Shown piece after piece: positions 6,658 through 12,936 of a DNA stretch of 63,245 nt; positions within the stretch are counted from its first letter, which is position 1, and every line of letters begins with the position of its first letter. A program made the position numbers and the translations under genes. The notes under the pieces are model-generated. The model was given only the letters and a program-made list of their open reading frames with translations. It was not told where the DNA came from and made no database searches. This DNA comes from STC-54 sp964504665 (GTDB lineage Bacteria > Patescibacteriota > Microgenomatia > Daviesbacterales > UBA10151), in assembly GCA_964504665.1 (NCBI GenBank), contig CAZDEH010000004.1, forward strand, positions 1-63,245. The letters run 5' to 3'.

Positions 6658-8400
6658 ATGAGTATTGAACCAAAAATTATATACGCGGCAGCTTCATTAA
6701 GAACCTCATCTACAAAGCAAGAAACTGAAGGTGACTCCCACGAACAGCAAAAAGAACAAATCCAACGCCGGGTTGGACAAGAGTCAATTAGAACAGGCTG
6801 CAAAATAATAATCAAACCAGAAGCCTGGTTTAAATTTTCTGCCTCTGCAAGCGGTGCAATGATTACACAGCCTATCCTGGAGGCACTTGAATACTGCAAG
6901 AACCCAAAAAATAGAATTAAATACTTTTTTATTAGGAGTATAGATAGGGGTACAAGGGGAGGTGGCGGAATTTATTCCCAGTTAAAAGCTGAATTTGCTA
7001 AATACGGAGTTCAGTTACTTGACTCCCAGAACATAATTGGTTCAACAACTATCAATACACTTGAGGATTATGGGATTGAATACTCTTGGTCTAAATATAA
7101 CCCTACAAACACGAATGAATTAATTGTTGCTGAAAGTGCTAAAGATGAAGTCAGGGGAATACTTACGAGACTAATTGGCGCAGAAATCCGTTATACGAAG
7201 ATGGGTTATCCAATGGGACGTCTTGTAGTAGGCTATCAAATGAAGAAAGAAGACACAGAAAATGGTCAAAGAATGATACCACAAGCACACCCAGTGGAGT
7301 CATCATGGATAATCCGCGGATATGAACTTAGAATACAAGGCAACGTATCAGACGAACAAATTGTTAAAGAATTGAATGCAATGGGCTATAAATCTCGCAA
7401 AATAAGAATTCCTGACCCTTATGACAGGAAAAGAATAATTGGCTATAGAGGGGAACTGCCTTTAACTGTTAAGCAGTTTCTAAGAATTATTCAAAATCCT
7501 ATATATGCAGGTATTTATATTCATAAATGGACTGATAGAAAGCCCATAAAAGGTCGTTTCAAAGGGCTAGTTACAGTTGAAATGTTCAATAAAGCGAATA
7601 AAGGTAAAATTGCTATAATAATAGAGAATGGTGAAATTATGATAGCAAAAGGTATACTTCCCAAGTGGCAAGCAATAAAAAATCAAGATAATCCAATGTA
7701 TCCTTATAAAAAATACGTTTTATGTCCCATTTGCAAAAATCCACTACTTGGCAGTGCTTCAAAAGGTAAATCAGNNNNNNNNNNGGCATATCATTGTGGA
7801 AGAAAGATAAATGGCAAAAGGCATAATTTTCGCGTAAAGCTTAAAGATTTCAATGAAATGATTGATACTTTTGTTAAAAAAGTTAGATTTAGTGAGGAAT
7901 TTACTACTCGTTTTAAGGAAATAGCGCTGGAGGAATTTGAAAGACGCGAAAATCAGCTTTCTGAAGATACAGTATCATATGCAAAGCAAATAGCAGCAAA
8001 AGATGTTGAAATTCAAAGCCTAAAGGAGACTATAAAAAAGTTGAGTTCACTTGAAACAATTAAAGACTTTGAAGATGACCTAGAAAAGCTGCGTATAGAT
8101 AAAGCTAACCTAATTTCAAGTCGTGACCATAAAGAGGGTCACCAAGTAGATACTCAAGTAACAATCAACTATACAAATTATTTTATGGAACACCTTGAGG
8201 ATTTATTGGTGGGTAGCCACAATCCTCATCAGAACGCTGCTATGTTTGGGCTGCTTTTTGAAGAAAAGCCAACCTACCAACAGCTAATTGATGGAACACC
8301 TAAATTAGCTTGTCTTTTCAACCTAAACGACACCTTTGAAACTTCCCCAGAACAAATGGTGGGCACTAAGGGACTTGAACCCCTGACATCTACAGTGTAA
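6658..8400 (+). CDS. Large serine recombinase (integrase); C-terminus runs into tRNA-Val
   Basis: Site-specific recombinase of the large serine family that integrates and excises the element. Seen in order: an N-terminal resolvase domain with the catalytic Ser in LRTSSTKQ (about residue 17) and RSIDRGTRGG; a recombinase domain ending in IQNPIYAGIYIHKW; a zinc-ribbon start CPIC near 355 with a second half broken by the 10-N gap; a coiled-coil segment (about 430-490); and a tail. The last 14 codons, starting MVGTKGLEP, are the antisense of tRNA-Val and the TAA stop lies in that gene, so in the integrated state the C-terminus is completed by host DNA. The frame agrees on both sides of the gap. 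Confidence 0.85.
   Translation: MSIEPKIIYAAASLRTSSTKQETEGDSHEQQKEQIQRRVGQESIRTGCKIIIKPEAWFKFSASASGAMITQPILEALEYCKNPKNRIKYFFIRSIDRGTRGGGGIYSQLKAEFAKYGVQLLDSQNIIGSTTINTLEDYGIEYSWSKYNPTNTNELIVAESAKDEVRGILTRLIGAEIRYTKMGYPMGRLVVGYQMKKEDTENGQRMIPQAHPVESSWIIRGYELRIQGNVSDEQIVKELNAMGYKSRKIRIPDPYDRKRIIGYRGELPLTVKQFLRIIQNPIYAGIYIHKWTDRKPIKGRFKGLVTVEMFNKANKGKIAIIIENGEIMIAKGILPKWQAIKNQDNPMYPYKKYVLCPICKNPLLGSASKGKSXXXXAYHCGRKINGKRHNFRVKLKDFNEMIDTFVKKVRFSEEFTTRFKEIALEEFERRENQLSEDTVSYAKQIAAKDVEIQSLKETIKKLSSLETIKDFEDDLEKLRIDKANLISSRDHKEGHQVDTQVTINYTNYFMEHLEDLLVGSHNPHQNAAMFGLLFEEKPTYQQLIDGTPKLACLFNLNDTFETSPEQMVGTKGLEPLTSTV
7775..7784. other. Assembly gap (10 N) inside the recombinase gene
   Basis: Ten Ns lie within the zinc-ribbon region of the serine recombinase. 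The flanking reading frames match if the gap is ten bases, but its real length is unknown, and it hides the place where the second zinc-binding cysteine pair would be. Confidence 0.95.
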
Positions 8401-8432
8401 ATGTAGCGCTCTACCAACTGAGCTAAGTGCCC
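8357..8432 (-). tRNA. tRNA-Val (anticodon TAC), CCA encoded
   Basis: A complete cloverleaf on the minus strand: acceptor GGGCACT/AGTGCCC, anticodon stem CTACA/TGTAG with loop TTTACAC, and GGTTCAAGTCC in the T arm. The 3' CCA is encoded. The serine recombinase frame ends within it on the other strand, which makes its 3' half the likely attachment site of the element. Confidence 0.92.
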
Positions 8433-8453
8433 AAATATTCTAATATTTATAAG

Positions 8454-8536
8454 TGCCGGGAACAGGAGTTGAACCTGCACGCCCTTGCGAGCACTACCAC
8501 CTCAAGGTAGCATGTATACCATTTCATCATCCCGGC
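8454..8536 (-). tRNA. tRNA-Leu (anticodon GAG)
   Basis: Class II tRNA with a long variable arm: acceptor GCCGGGA/TTCCCGG, anticodon stem GCTACC/GGTAGT with loop TTGAGGT. CCA is not encoded. Its 5' end is one base from the 3' CCA of the next tRNA-Leu, so the three tRNAs are one transcript. Confidence 0.92.
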
Positions 8537-8537
8537 T

Positions 8538-8623
8538 TGGTGGGCGGAACAGGAGTTGAACCTGCACCCCATTGCTGGGACTACGTTCTGAACGTAGCAT
8601 GTATACCATTTCATCATCCGCCC
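8538..8623 (-). tRNA. tRNA-Leu (anticodon CAG), CCA encoded
   Basis: Class II cloverleaf: acceptor GGGCGGA/TTCCGCCC, anticodon stem GCTACG/CGTAGT with loop TTCAGAA. CCA is encoded. It is the first gene of the minus-strand tRNA cluster and begins about five bases after the start predicted from the promoter at 8635-8663. Confidence 0.92.
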
Positions 8624-8634
8624 TCACAAGACAT

Positions 8635-8663
8635 ATTCTACCAGAATTCCTTGAGCTTGTCAT
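8635..8663 (-). promoter_or_regulatory. Promoter of the tRNA Leu-Leu-Val cluster
   Basis: On the minus strand ATGACA (8663-8658), a 17-nt spacer and TAGAAT (8640-8635), with a TGG extended -10. The start would fall about five bases before tRNA-Leu(CAG). Confidence 0.65.
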
Positions 8664-8666
8664 AAT

Positions 8667-8695
8667 TTGACTTTTTAGACAAAATACCCTATAAT
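8667..8695 (+). promoter_or_regulatory. Strong sigma-70-type promoter
   Basis: TTGACT (8667-8672), a 17-nt spacer and TATAAT (8690-8695). It is back to back with the tRNA promoter on the other strand; the two -35 boxes are 3 bp apart. It fires towards the hairpin at 8704-8741 and the hydrolase gene at 8766. Confidence 0.75.
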
Positions 8696-8703
8696 ATGCA
8701 TCA

Positions 8704-8741
8704 AATCCTGGAGTATGTCCCCTTAGACTCCAGGATTTTTT
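8704..8741 (+). terminator. Intrinsic terminator in the leader just after the promoter (attenuator or tiny RNA)
   Basis: TCCTGGAGT (8706-8714), a 12-nt loop and ACTCCAGGA (8727-8735), then six T. It begins only about two bases after the start predicted from the 8667-8695 promoter, so most transcripts would be about 40 nt long unless the terminator is read through into the gene at 8766. Confidence 0.7.
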
Positions 8742-8765
8742 GTGTTTTAAAAAAAGGGGTTAAAT

Positions 8766-9362
8766 ATGTATTTTATAAGAATCTTTTTATTATTACTTTT
8801 TGTATTCTTATTTGTAACCGGTACCGCCTCGGCTTATTCTCCAATGCAAATTAATGAACAAATTACTCAAACTAAAAAATTGGATACCAGAGCAGACATT
8901 CTAGAGTCTTACTTTGAAAAATATAATTCACCCTTAAAGTCTGAAGCTAGAAACTTTGTTGAAGCTGCTGATAAATACAACCTTGACTGGAAATTAGTGG
9001 CAGCTATCTCTGGCGTAGAATCTACTTTTGGTAAATTTACCCCTGGTTATAAATCATACAATGCCTGGGGATGGGGAGTTTACGGAAACCAAGCTTTGGG
9101 CTTTAAATCCTGGAAAGATGGTATTTATACTGTTTCCGAAGGACTACGAATGCACTACTATAATAAAGGTTTAACCAACCCGTATGCTATTAACAGAATT
9201 TATGCTGCTTCACCAACCTGGGGATCAAAGGTATCATATTTTTTAAACGACATGACGGAATTTGAGAATGATTATCAGGACAATTTAAATAAAACTTCTG
9301 TTTTAGATATGACAACTCAGATTTCCGGTGTATCTGCCTCTGCTAAAACCTCAGCTATTTAA
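8766..9362 (+). CDS. Secreted cell-wall hydrolase (glucosaminidase/lysozyme-like)
   Basis: A 198-residue exported protein. An N-terminal signal peptide (hydrophobic residues 5-21, cleavage near TASAYS) is followed by a lysozyme-fold domain: NLDWKLVAAISGVESTFGK carries the likely catalytic Glu, with YNAWGWGVYGNQALGFKSW and NRIYAASPTWGSKVSYFL after it. This is the pattern of small glucosaminidase or transglycosylase proteins common in CPR genomes, which trim peptidoglycan outside the cell. Its message has a terminator hairpin in the leader, so expression may depend on read-through. It stands upstream of murT-gatD, which modifies the wall precursor lipid II. Confidence 0.75.
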   Translation: MYFIRIFLLLLFVFLFVTGTASAYSPMQINEQITQTKKLDTRADILESYFEKYNSPLKSEARNFVEAADKYNLDWKLVAAISGVESTFGKFTPGYKSYNAWGWGVYGNQALGFKSWKDGIYTVSEGLRMHYYNKGLTNPYAINRIYAASPTWGSKVSYFLNDMTEFENDYQDNLNKTSVLDMTTQISGVSASAKTSAI

Positions 9363-9404
9363 TTCATACTCGAAACAAACTGCTGGAATTGATACAATCC
9401 AAAC

Positions 9405-10733
9405 ATGAATATTAAATTTATGTTAAGTATTTTACTTGGTAAGGTTATTTTATTTTTAACTCATATTTTTAAGCTCGGAGGAGGTTCAGCTGCACCAGGG
9501 CTTTACGCCTTAAAATTGTATCCTGATTTAGTTACAAAACTAACCTCAGAAATCCCTGAAACAATAGTTATCACCGGCACTAATGGTAAAACTACTACAG
9601 CTAGAATGCTTGGACATTTAATAGAAAGTCAGGGTCTAAAAGTAATACGGAATGTCACGGGATCAAACATGGAAAGAGGTATTGCTTCAGCACTACTCCA
9701 TAATTTAGCTTTACACCTTCGAGGTGTAAAGCTAAATTATGATTTGGGGATTTGGGAACTCGATGAAGCTGCTTTTAATACTGTTGGGCCAAAACTCTCA
9801 CCAGACATCATTGTTTTTTTAAATCTTTTCCGCGACCAGTTAGATAGATACGGAGAAGTTGACAGTATAATAAAAAAATGGGGCAAAACTGTTTCCGGAT
9901 TTCCTAAAAAAACTAAAATATTTATTAATGGTGATGACGCAAGTCTTTTGGAGCTAAAAAAATATTTTAAAGGCAGTATTCAAACGTTTGGGGTGGAGAA
10001 TTTTAAAATAGGTGGGGAAAAGAAACTTATAGATGAAAAACAAGAGCTAAATTTTGAAGCAAAAAATATCGAACAAGTTGGTTTATCAGGGACCAAATTC
10101 GAACTTGAAACCAAAACAGGAAAATGGGGAATTTTCTTATCTATACCTGGAATATATCATGTTTATGATTTTTTGGCAGCTTTCTCCGTAGCTCTGGAGT
10201 TAGAGTTAAAACCTATTGCCATTATTAACTCATTTAAAAACTTTTCACCTGCGTTTGGCAGAGTAGAAAAATTTAGCTTGACACCTTCGAGGTGTGAAGC
10301 TAAAGAAGGTTATATTTTTTTAATTAAAAATCCTGTCGGAGCAACTCAGGTTTTTCAAACTATCAAACCTGAGTTAAAAGAAAATGATAGGTTGATAATC
10401 GCTCTGAACGATAATTTTGCAGATGGAACTGATGTTTCTTGGATTTGGGATGCGAATTTCGAAAGCATCTTAAATTCGTCCCGAGCGCAGTCGAGGGATT
10501 TTACTATTTTCTGTTCTGGCACCAGAGCTGAAGATTTGGCTTTACGGCTTAAATATGCTGGTTTTAATACAAAAAGACTCATAATTGAGGGATCTCTAAA
10601 AAATGCCTTTAGAAGGGCTTCTAGCGACTTACAGGGCAGGTTATTTATCCTTCCTACTTACACCTGTCTTTTAGAATTGCAGCATATTTTAACTAAGCTT
10701 GGACTTAAAAAAGAATATTGGAAAGAAAACTAA
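9405..10733 (+). CDS. murT: Lipid II isoglutaminyl synthase subunit MurT
   Basis: The Mur-ligase-like half of MurT-GatD, which amidates the D-Glu of lipid II to iso-Gln at the inner face of the membrane. Seen: an N-terminal hydrophobic stretch, the ATP loop TGTNGKTTT at about residues 56-64, ELDEAAF near 120, FLNLFRDQLDRYGE, and the MurT C-terminal domain. At 442 residues it is normal in length. It contains three short palindromic repeats in frame, at residues about 99-112, 290-300 and 359-365, each adding a few extra residues. TACAAT ends 6 nt before the ATG with no Shine-Dalgarno sequence, suggesting a leaderless message. The TAATG junction joins it to gatD. Confidence 0.92.
   Translation: MNIKFMLSILLGKVILFLTHIFKLGGGSAAPGLYALKLYPDLVTKLTSEIPETIVITGTNGKTTTARMLGHLIESQGLKVIRNVTGSNMERGIASALLHNLALHLRGVKLNYDLGIWELDEAAFNTVGPKLSPDIIVFLNLFRDQLDRYGEVDSIIKKWGKTVSGFPKKTKIFINGDDASLLELKKYFKGSIQTFGVENFKIGGEKKLIDEKQELNFEAKNIEQVGLSGTKFELETKTGKWGIFLSIPGIYHVYDFLAAFSVALELELKPIAIINSFKNFSPAFGRVEKFSLTPSRCEAKEGYIFLIKNPVGATQVFQTIKPELKENDRLIIALNDNFADGTDVSWIWDANFESILNSSRAQSRDFTIFCSGTRAEDLALRLKYAGFNTKRLIIEGSLKNAFRRASSDLQGRLFILPTYTCLLELQHILTKLGLKKEYWKEN
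9699..9741. repeat. Perfect 20-bp palindrome inside murT
   Basis: Two 20-base arms (9699-9718 and 9722-9741) around a TCG loop; the inner part reads GCTTTACACCT-TCG-AGGTGTAAAGC. It is read in frame as part of MurT. The copy at 10272-10304 shares its core. Confidence 0.85.
10272..10304. repeat. Second copy of the murT palindrome
   Basis: TTTAGCTT-G-ACACCT (10272-10286), loop TCG, AGGTGT-G-AAGCTAAA (10290-10304). Fifteen-base arms with one G-G mismatch, same core as 9699-9741, and read in frame. Confidence 0.8.
10479..10498. repeat. GC-rich imperfect palindrome inside murT
   Basis: TCCCGAGCGCAGTCGAGGGA, an imperfect inverted repeat (TCCC/GGGA and CGA/TCG), far richer in GC than its surroundings and read in frame. 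The same core is familiar to me as a dispersed repeat in other bacterial genomes. Confidence 0.6.
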
Positions 10734-11527
10734 TGAAATTAATTATCGGATATCTTTATCATGATTTAATGAATATTTACGGAGACACAGGCAATATTAT
10801 TGTTTTGCAAAAAAGGGCTGAGTGGAGAGGAATTGAAGTCAATGTTATCAATATTTCCCTGGGTGCCAAGCTAAACCACCCTTCGGGTGGGATGCCGCCA
10901 GATATTTATTTTTTTGGTGGGGGACAGGATCAAGCACAAGAGCTGGTGGCTCAAGATCTTGCAACTAGTAATAAAGGAAAATTTATTAGATCTGAAGTAG
11001 AAAGAGGAGTTCCTTTACTTTCTATTTGTGGTGGCTATCAATTACTAGGAGAATACTATCAACCACACAAAGGTCCAAAACTACAAGGAGTTGGGTTGTT
11101 TCCGGCTTATACTGTTGCAGGAAATAAAAGAATGATTGGGAATATTATGATTAAGTCTTCAGTCTTAAATCGTCAGTCCTCAGACAATCTGAAAGCTGAC
11201 AACGAAGTGATACTAAAGACTGATAGCTTTCTTGTGGGTTTTGAAAATCATTCAGGGAAAACTTACCTTAAAGAAGGAGCACAGCCTTTAGGTAAAGTAA
11301 ATAAAGGTTTTGGTAATAATGGAGAAGACCAGACTGAAGGTTGTTTTTATAAAAATGCTATCGGTTGTTATATGCATGGATCATTACTGCCTAAAAATCC
11401 TGTTCTTGCCGATTGGTTATTACAAAAAGCTCTGGAAACCAAATACAAACAAGAGGTTATTCTAGCACCTCTAGATGACAAACTGGAAAACCAAGCACAC
11501 GACGCAACTATCCAAAAATTCTCTTAA
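10733..11527 (+). CDS. gatD: Lipid II isoglutaminyl synthase glutaminase subunit GatD
   Basis: Class I glutamine amidotransferase partner of MurT; it releases ammonia from glutamine for amidation of lipid II. The nucleophile Cys99 lies in LLSICGGYQLLG and the catalytic His215 in GCYMHGSLLPKNP; the N-terminal GYLYHDLMNIYGDTGN and FFGGGQDQ are family hallmarks. The ATG at 10733 overlaps the murT stop by one base (TAATG), a coupled start. Two in-frame repeat insertions are visible: a CCACCC-TTC-GGGTGG hairpin at residues about 48-53 and a CAGTC-rich stretch at about 141-157. Length 264 residues. Confidence 0.92.
   Translation: MKLIIGYLYHDLMNIYGDTGNIIVLQKRAEWRGIEVNVINISLGAKLNHPSGGMPPDIYFFGGGQDQAQELVAQDLATSNKGKFIRSEVERGVPLLSICGGYQLLGEYYQPHKGPKLQGVGLFPAYTVAGNKRMIGNIMIKSSVLNRQSSDNLKADNEVILKTDSFLVGFENHSGKTYLKEGAQPLGKVNKGFGNNGEDQTEGCFYKNAIGCYMHGSLLPKNPVLADWLLQKALETKYKQEVILAPLDDKLENQAHDATIQKFS
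10876..10890. repeat. Short palindrome inside gatD
   Basis: CCACCC-TTC-GGGTGG, preceded by AAGCTAAA as in the murT and pheT elements. It encodes HPSGG between the conserved segments ISLG and IYFFGGGQD. Confidence 0.6.
11155..11205. repeat. CAGTC/CTGA-type dispersed repeat inside gatD
   Basis: Short units such as TCTTCAGTC, TCGTCAGTCCTCAGAC and CTGAAAGCTGAC, like those at 48048-48085 and 49694-49770. It is read in frame as a polar insertion (SSVLNRQSSDNLKAD). Confidence 0.55.
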
Positions 11528-11555
11528 AGACGTTTTTCTGGTAAAATACATTTAG

Positions 11556-11638
11556 GCCCAGGTGGTGAAATGGCATACACGATAGGTTTAGGACCTATTG
11601 CCAGCAATGGCGTGGAGGTTCAACTCCTCTCCTGGGCA
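11556..11638 (+). tRNA. tRNA-Leu (anticodon TAG)
   Basis: Class II cloverleaf with acceptor GCCCAGG/CCTGGGC, anticodon stem ATAGG/CCTAT with loop TTTAGGA, and GGTTCAACTCC in the T arm. CCA is not encoded. Confidence 0.92.
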
Positions 11639-11666
11639 CGAAATTATCTTTATATACAAGAAGTGG

Positions 11667-11699
11667 TATAATACAGACTTAATCCTGCCTAAAGGATTA
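11667..11699 (+). promoter_or_regulatory. Extended -10 promoter and RBS hairpin
   Basis: TGG-TATAAT (TATAAT at 11667-11672) is an extended -10 box. The 5' leader then holds TAATCC (11680-11685) and GGATTA (11694-11699), which can pair and hide the AAAGG ribosome-binding sequence directly before the ATG at 11701. Confidence 0.55.
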
Positions 11700-11700
11700 T

Positions 11701-12567
11701 ATGTCAAACACATCTACTATTCAGAATAGTTTAAACCCCTTGCCTCTAACAAATGAGAGGAAAAATATTGCACCAGTTTTAGATACTCCTGAAAATTTTG
11801 AAAGAATAGATAGGGCAGGTTTTTTTGATGAAAATCCAGTAGAATTTGATAAAAATCCCACAGAAGGCATATTTAATGCCAATAGTGGTGATCAAATTAT
11901 TTTTAACCCATTAAAAACAGAAGTACCTCAAGCTTACCAAAAAGCTTTTGAAGACGAAAGTCCTTCTAGGCTAAATCCAGTGATGTCTGAACTTTTTAAA
12001 GATGGCGTATCCGTAACGTTTGGAGCTGTACAAAAAGGAATTAGTGCTGTTGGTGACATCTTAAAAGATTCCGGAGATGCATTTTTGGATTTAGGAAAAA
12101 CAATAGTAGGAACAGATGTACCTCAGGCTTACCAAAAATCTTTTGAAGGTGAAGATCTTTCTAAGTTAGATCCTAGTGAAGCGGCAAAAAAACAAGAAGA
12201 AGCTCAAAAACAAGCAGAATATTTAGAAAAAAGGCAGCAAGAAGAGGGGATTGAAGCCCAAATATCCAGTGTTCGTCAAAAAATAGCTGTATTGGAACAA
12301 CAACAACCAATCAGACAGGAAGTTTCCAAATTAACTGGTATACCGGAATGGGCACCAGATCTTGTAGGTCTAGATGGAGAAATAAGAATTGATTTACAGC
12401 CGCAGGTGGAACAAAAAAAACGTCAACAACGTCAAGCTATGATCGAAGGTCAGAATAGTACTATTGCCCCCCCTGTTCACCATGGAGCAGAAGGTCCTGG
12501 AATGAGTATGAGAGCTGTTGATGATGGCGAAAAACACGGCTCAACATCCGGAACTGCGGTAGGATAA
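11701..12567 (+). CDS. Hypothetical protein with an internal duplicated motif
   Basis: A 288-residue soluble, acidic, Gln-rich protein of no recognised family. Two near-identical motifs occur, VPQAYQKAFEDE near residue 77 and VPQAYQKSFEGE near 140, each followed by a Leu-Asp/Asn-Pro turn. Between them lies a Gly/Val-rich helix (FGAVQKGISAVGDILKD). After 165 there is a long charged coiled-coil segment (KKQEEAQKQAEYLEKRQQEE), and the tail is Gly/His-rich. No signal peptide or membrane helix. It has its own promoter and a ribosome-binding site inside a hairpin. The repeated motif suggests a docking site; this is speculation. Confidence 0.55.
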   Translation: MSNTSTIQNSLNPLPLTNERKNIAPVLDTPENFERIDRAGFFDENPVEFDKNPTEGIFNANSGDQIIFNPLKTEVPQAYQKAFEDESPSRLNPVMSELFKDGVSVTFGAVQKGISAVGDILKDSGDAFLDLGKTIVGTDVPQAYQKSFEGEDLSKLDPSEAAKKQEEAQKQAEYLEKRQQEEGIEAQISSVRQKIAVLEQQQPIRQEVSKLTGIPEWAPDLVGLDGEIRIDLQPQVEQKKRQQRQAMIEGQNSTIAPPVHHGAEGPGMSMRAVDDGEKHGSTSGTAVG

Positions 12568-12569
12568 AG

Positions 12570-12642
12570 TGGGCGGTAGAGGGATCGAACCCCTGACCTT
12601 CCGAACGTCAATCGGACGCTCTACCAGCTGAGCTAACCGCCC
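12570..12642 (-). tRNA. tRNA-Val (anticodon GAC)
   Basis: Complete cloverleaf: acceptor GGGCGGT/ACCGCCC, anticodon stem TCCGA/TCGGA with loop TTGACGT, and GGTTCGATCCC in the T arm. CCA is not encoded. Its 3' end comes 2 nt after the stop of the convergent hypothetical gene. Confidence 0.92.
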
Positions 12643-12688
12643 CTGTTCCGTTCAAACATACAAACTTACGCATAAATATTACCATCTC

Positions 12689-12717
12689 TTGACCGAAAGC
12701 TCAACTGCAGAGATAAT
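12689..12717 (+). promoter_or_regulatory. Near-consensus promoter placed for a leaderless message
   Basis: TTGACC (12689-12694), a 17-nt spacer, GATAAT (12712-12717), then exactly 6 nt to the ATG at 12724, so the A of the start codon is the expected +1. Confidence 0.75.
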
Positions 12718-12723
12718 ACACTG

Positions 12724-12921
12724 ATGACACCACAAATAGAGGAACATCTAAACGCATACGGAAAAGTCAGAAAAAAAGATATTATGCTGAATAACTTTCT
12801 GGGCGGTATCGCGTGGGGAATAGGTACTGTTATTGGTGCTTCCGTAGTTGTAGGAGCTATTGGATATATACTTAACAAACTTGGTATTTTAGGTGCAATT
12901 GGTGTATTATTCGGAAGTTAA
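12724..12921 (+). CDS. DUF5665-like small membrane protein
   Basis: A 65-residue protein with a charged N-terminus (HLNAYGKVRKKDIM), then NNFLGGIAWGIGTVIGASVVVGAIGYIL cut into one or two Gly-rich membrane helices up to the end. This agrees with the DUF5665 pattern (conserved N-F-x-x-G-x-x-x-G) of small inner-membrane proteins of unknown role. It is expressed from the promoter at 12689-12717 with no 5' leader. It precedes thrS by 15 nt and may lead that transcript. Confidence 0.6.
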   Translation: MTPQIEEHLNAYGKVRKKDIMLNNFLGGIAWGIGTVIGASVVVGAIGYILNKLGILGAIGVLFGS

Positions 12922-12936
12922 TATTTTCTCTGACAA

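Noticed and set aside
8453..8665. Plus-strand frame containing two GTGVEPA-type repeats
   Set aside because: It is the antisense of two tRNA-Leu genes; such peptides are a known artefact of translating tRNAs backwards.
12666..12878. Minus-strand frame of 70 codons
   Set aside because: It is opposite the DUF5665-like gene, which has a near-consensus promoter and a sensible membrane-protein sequence.
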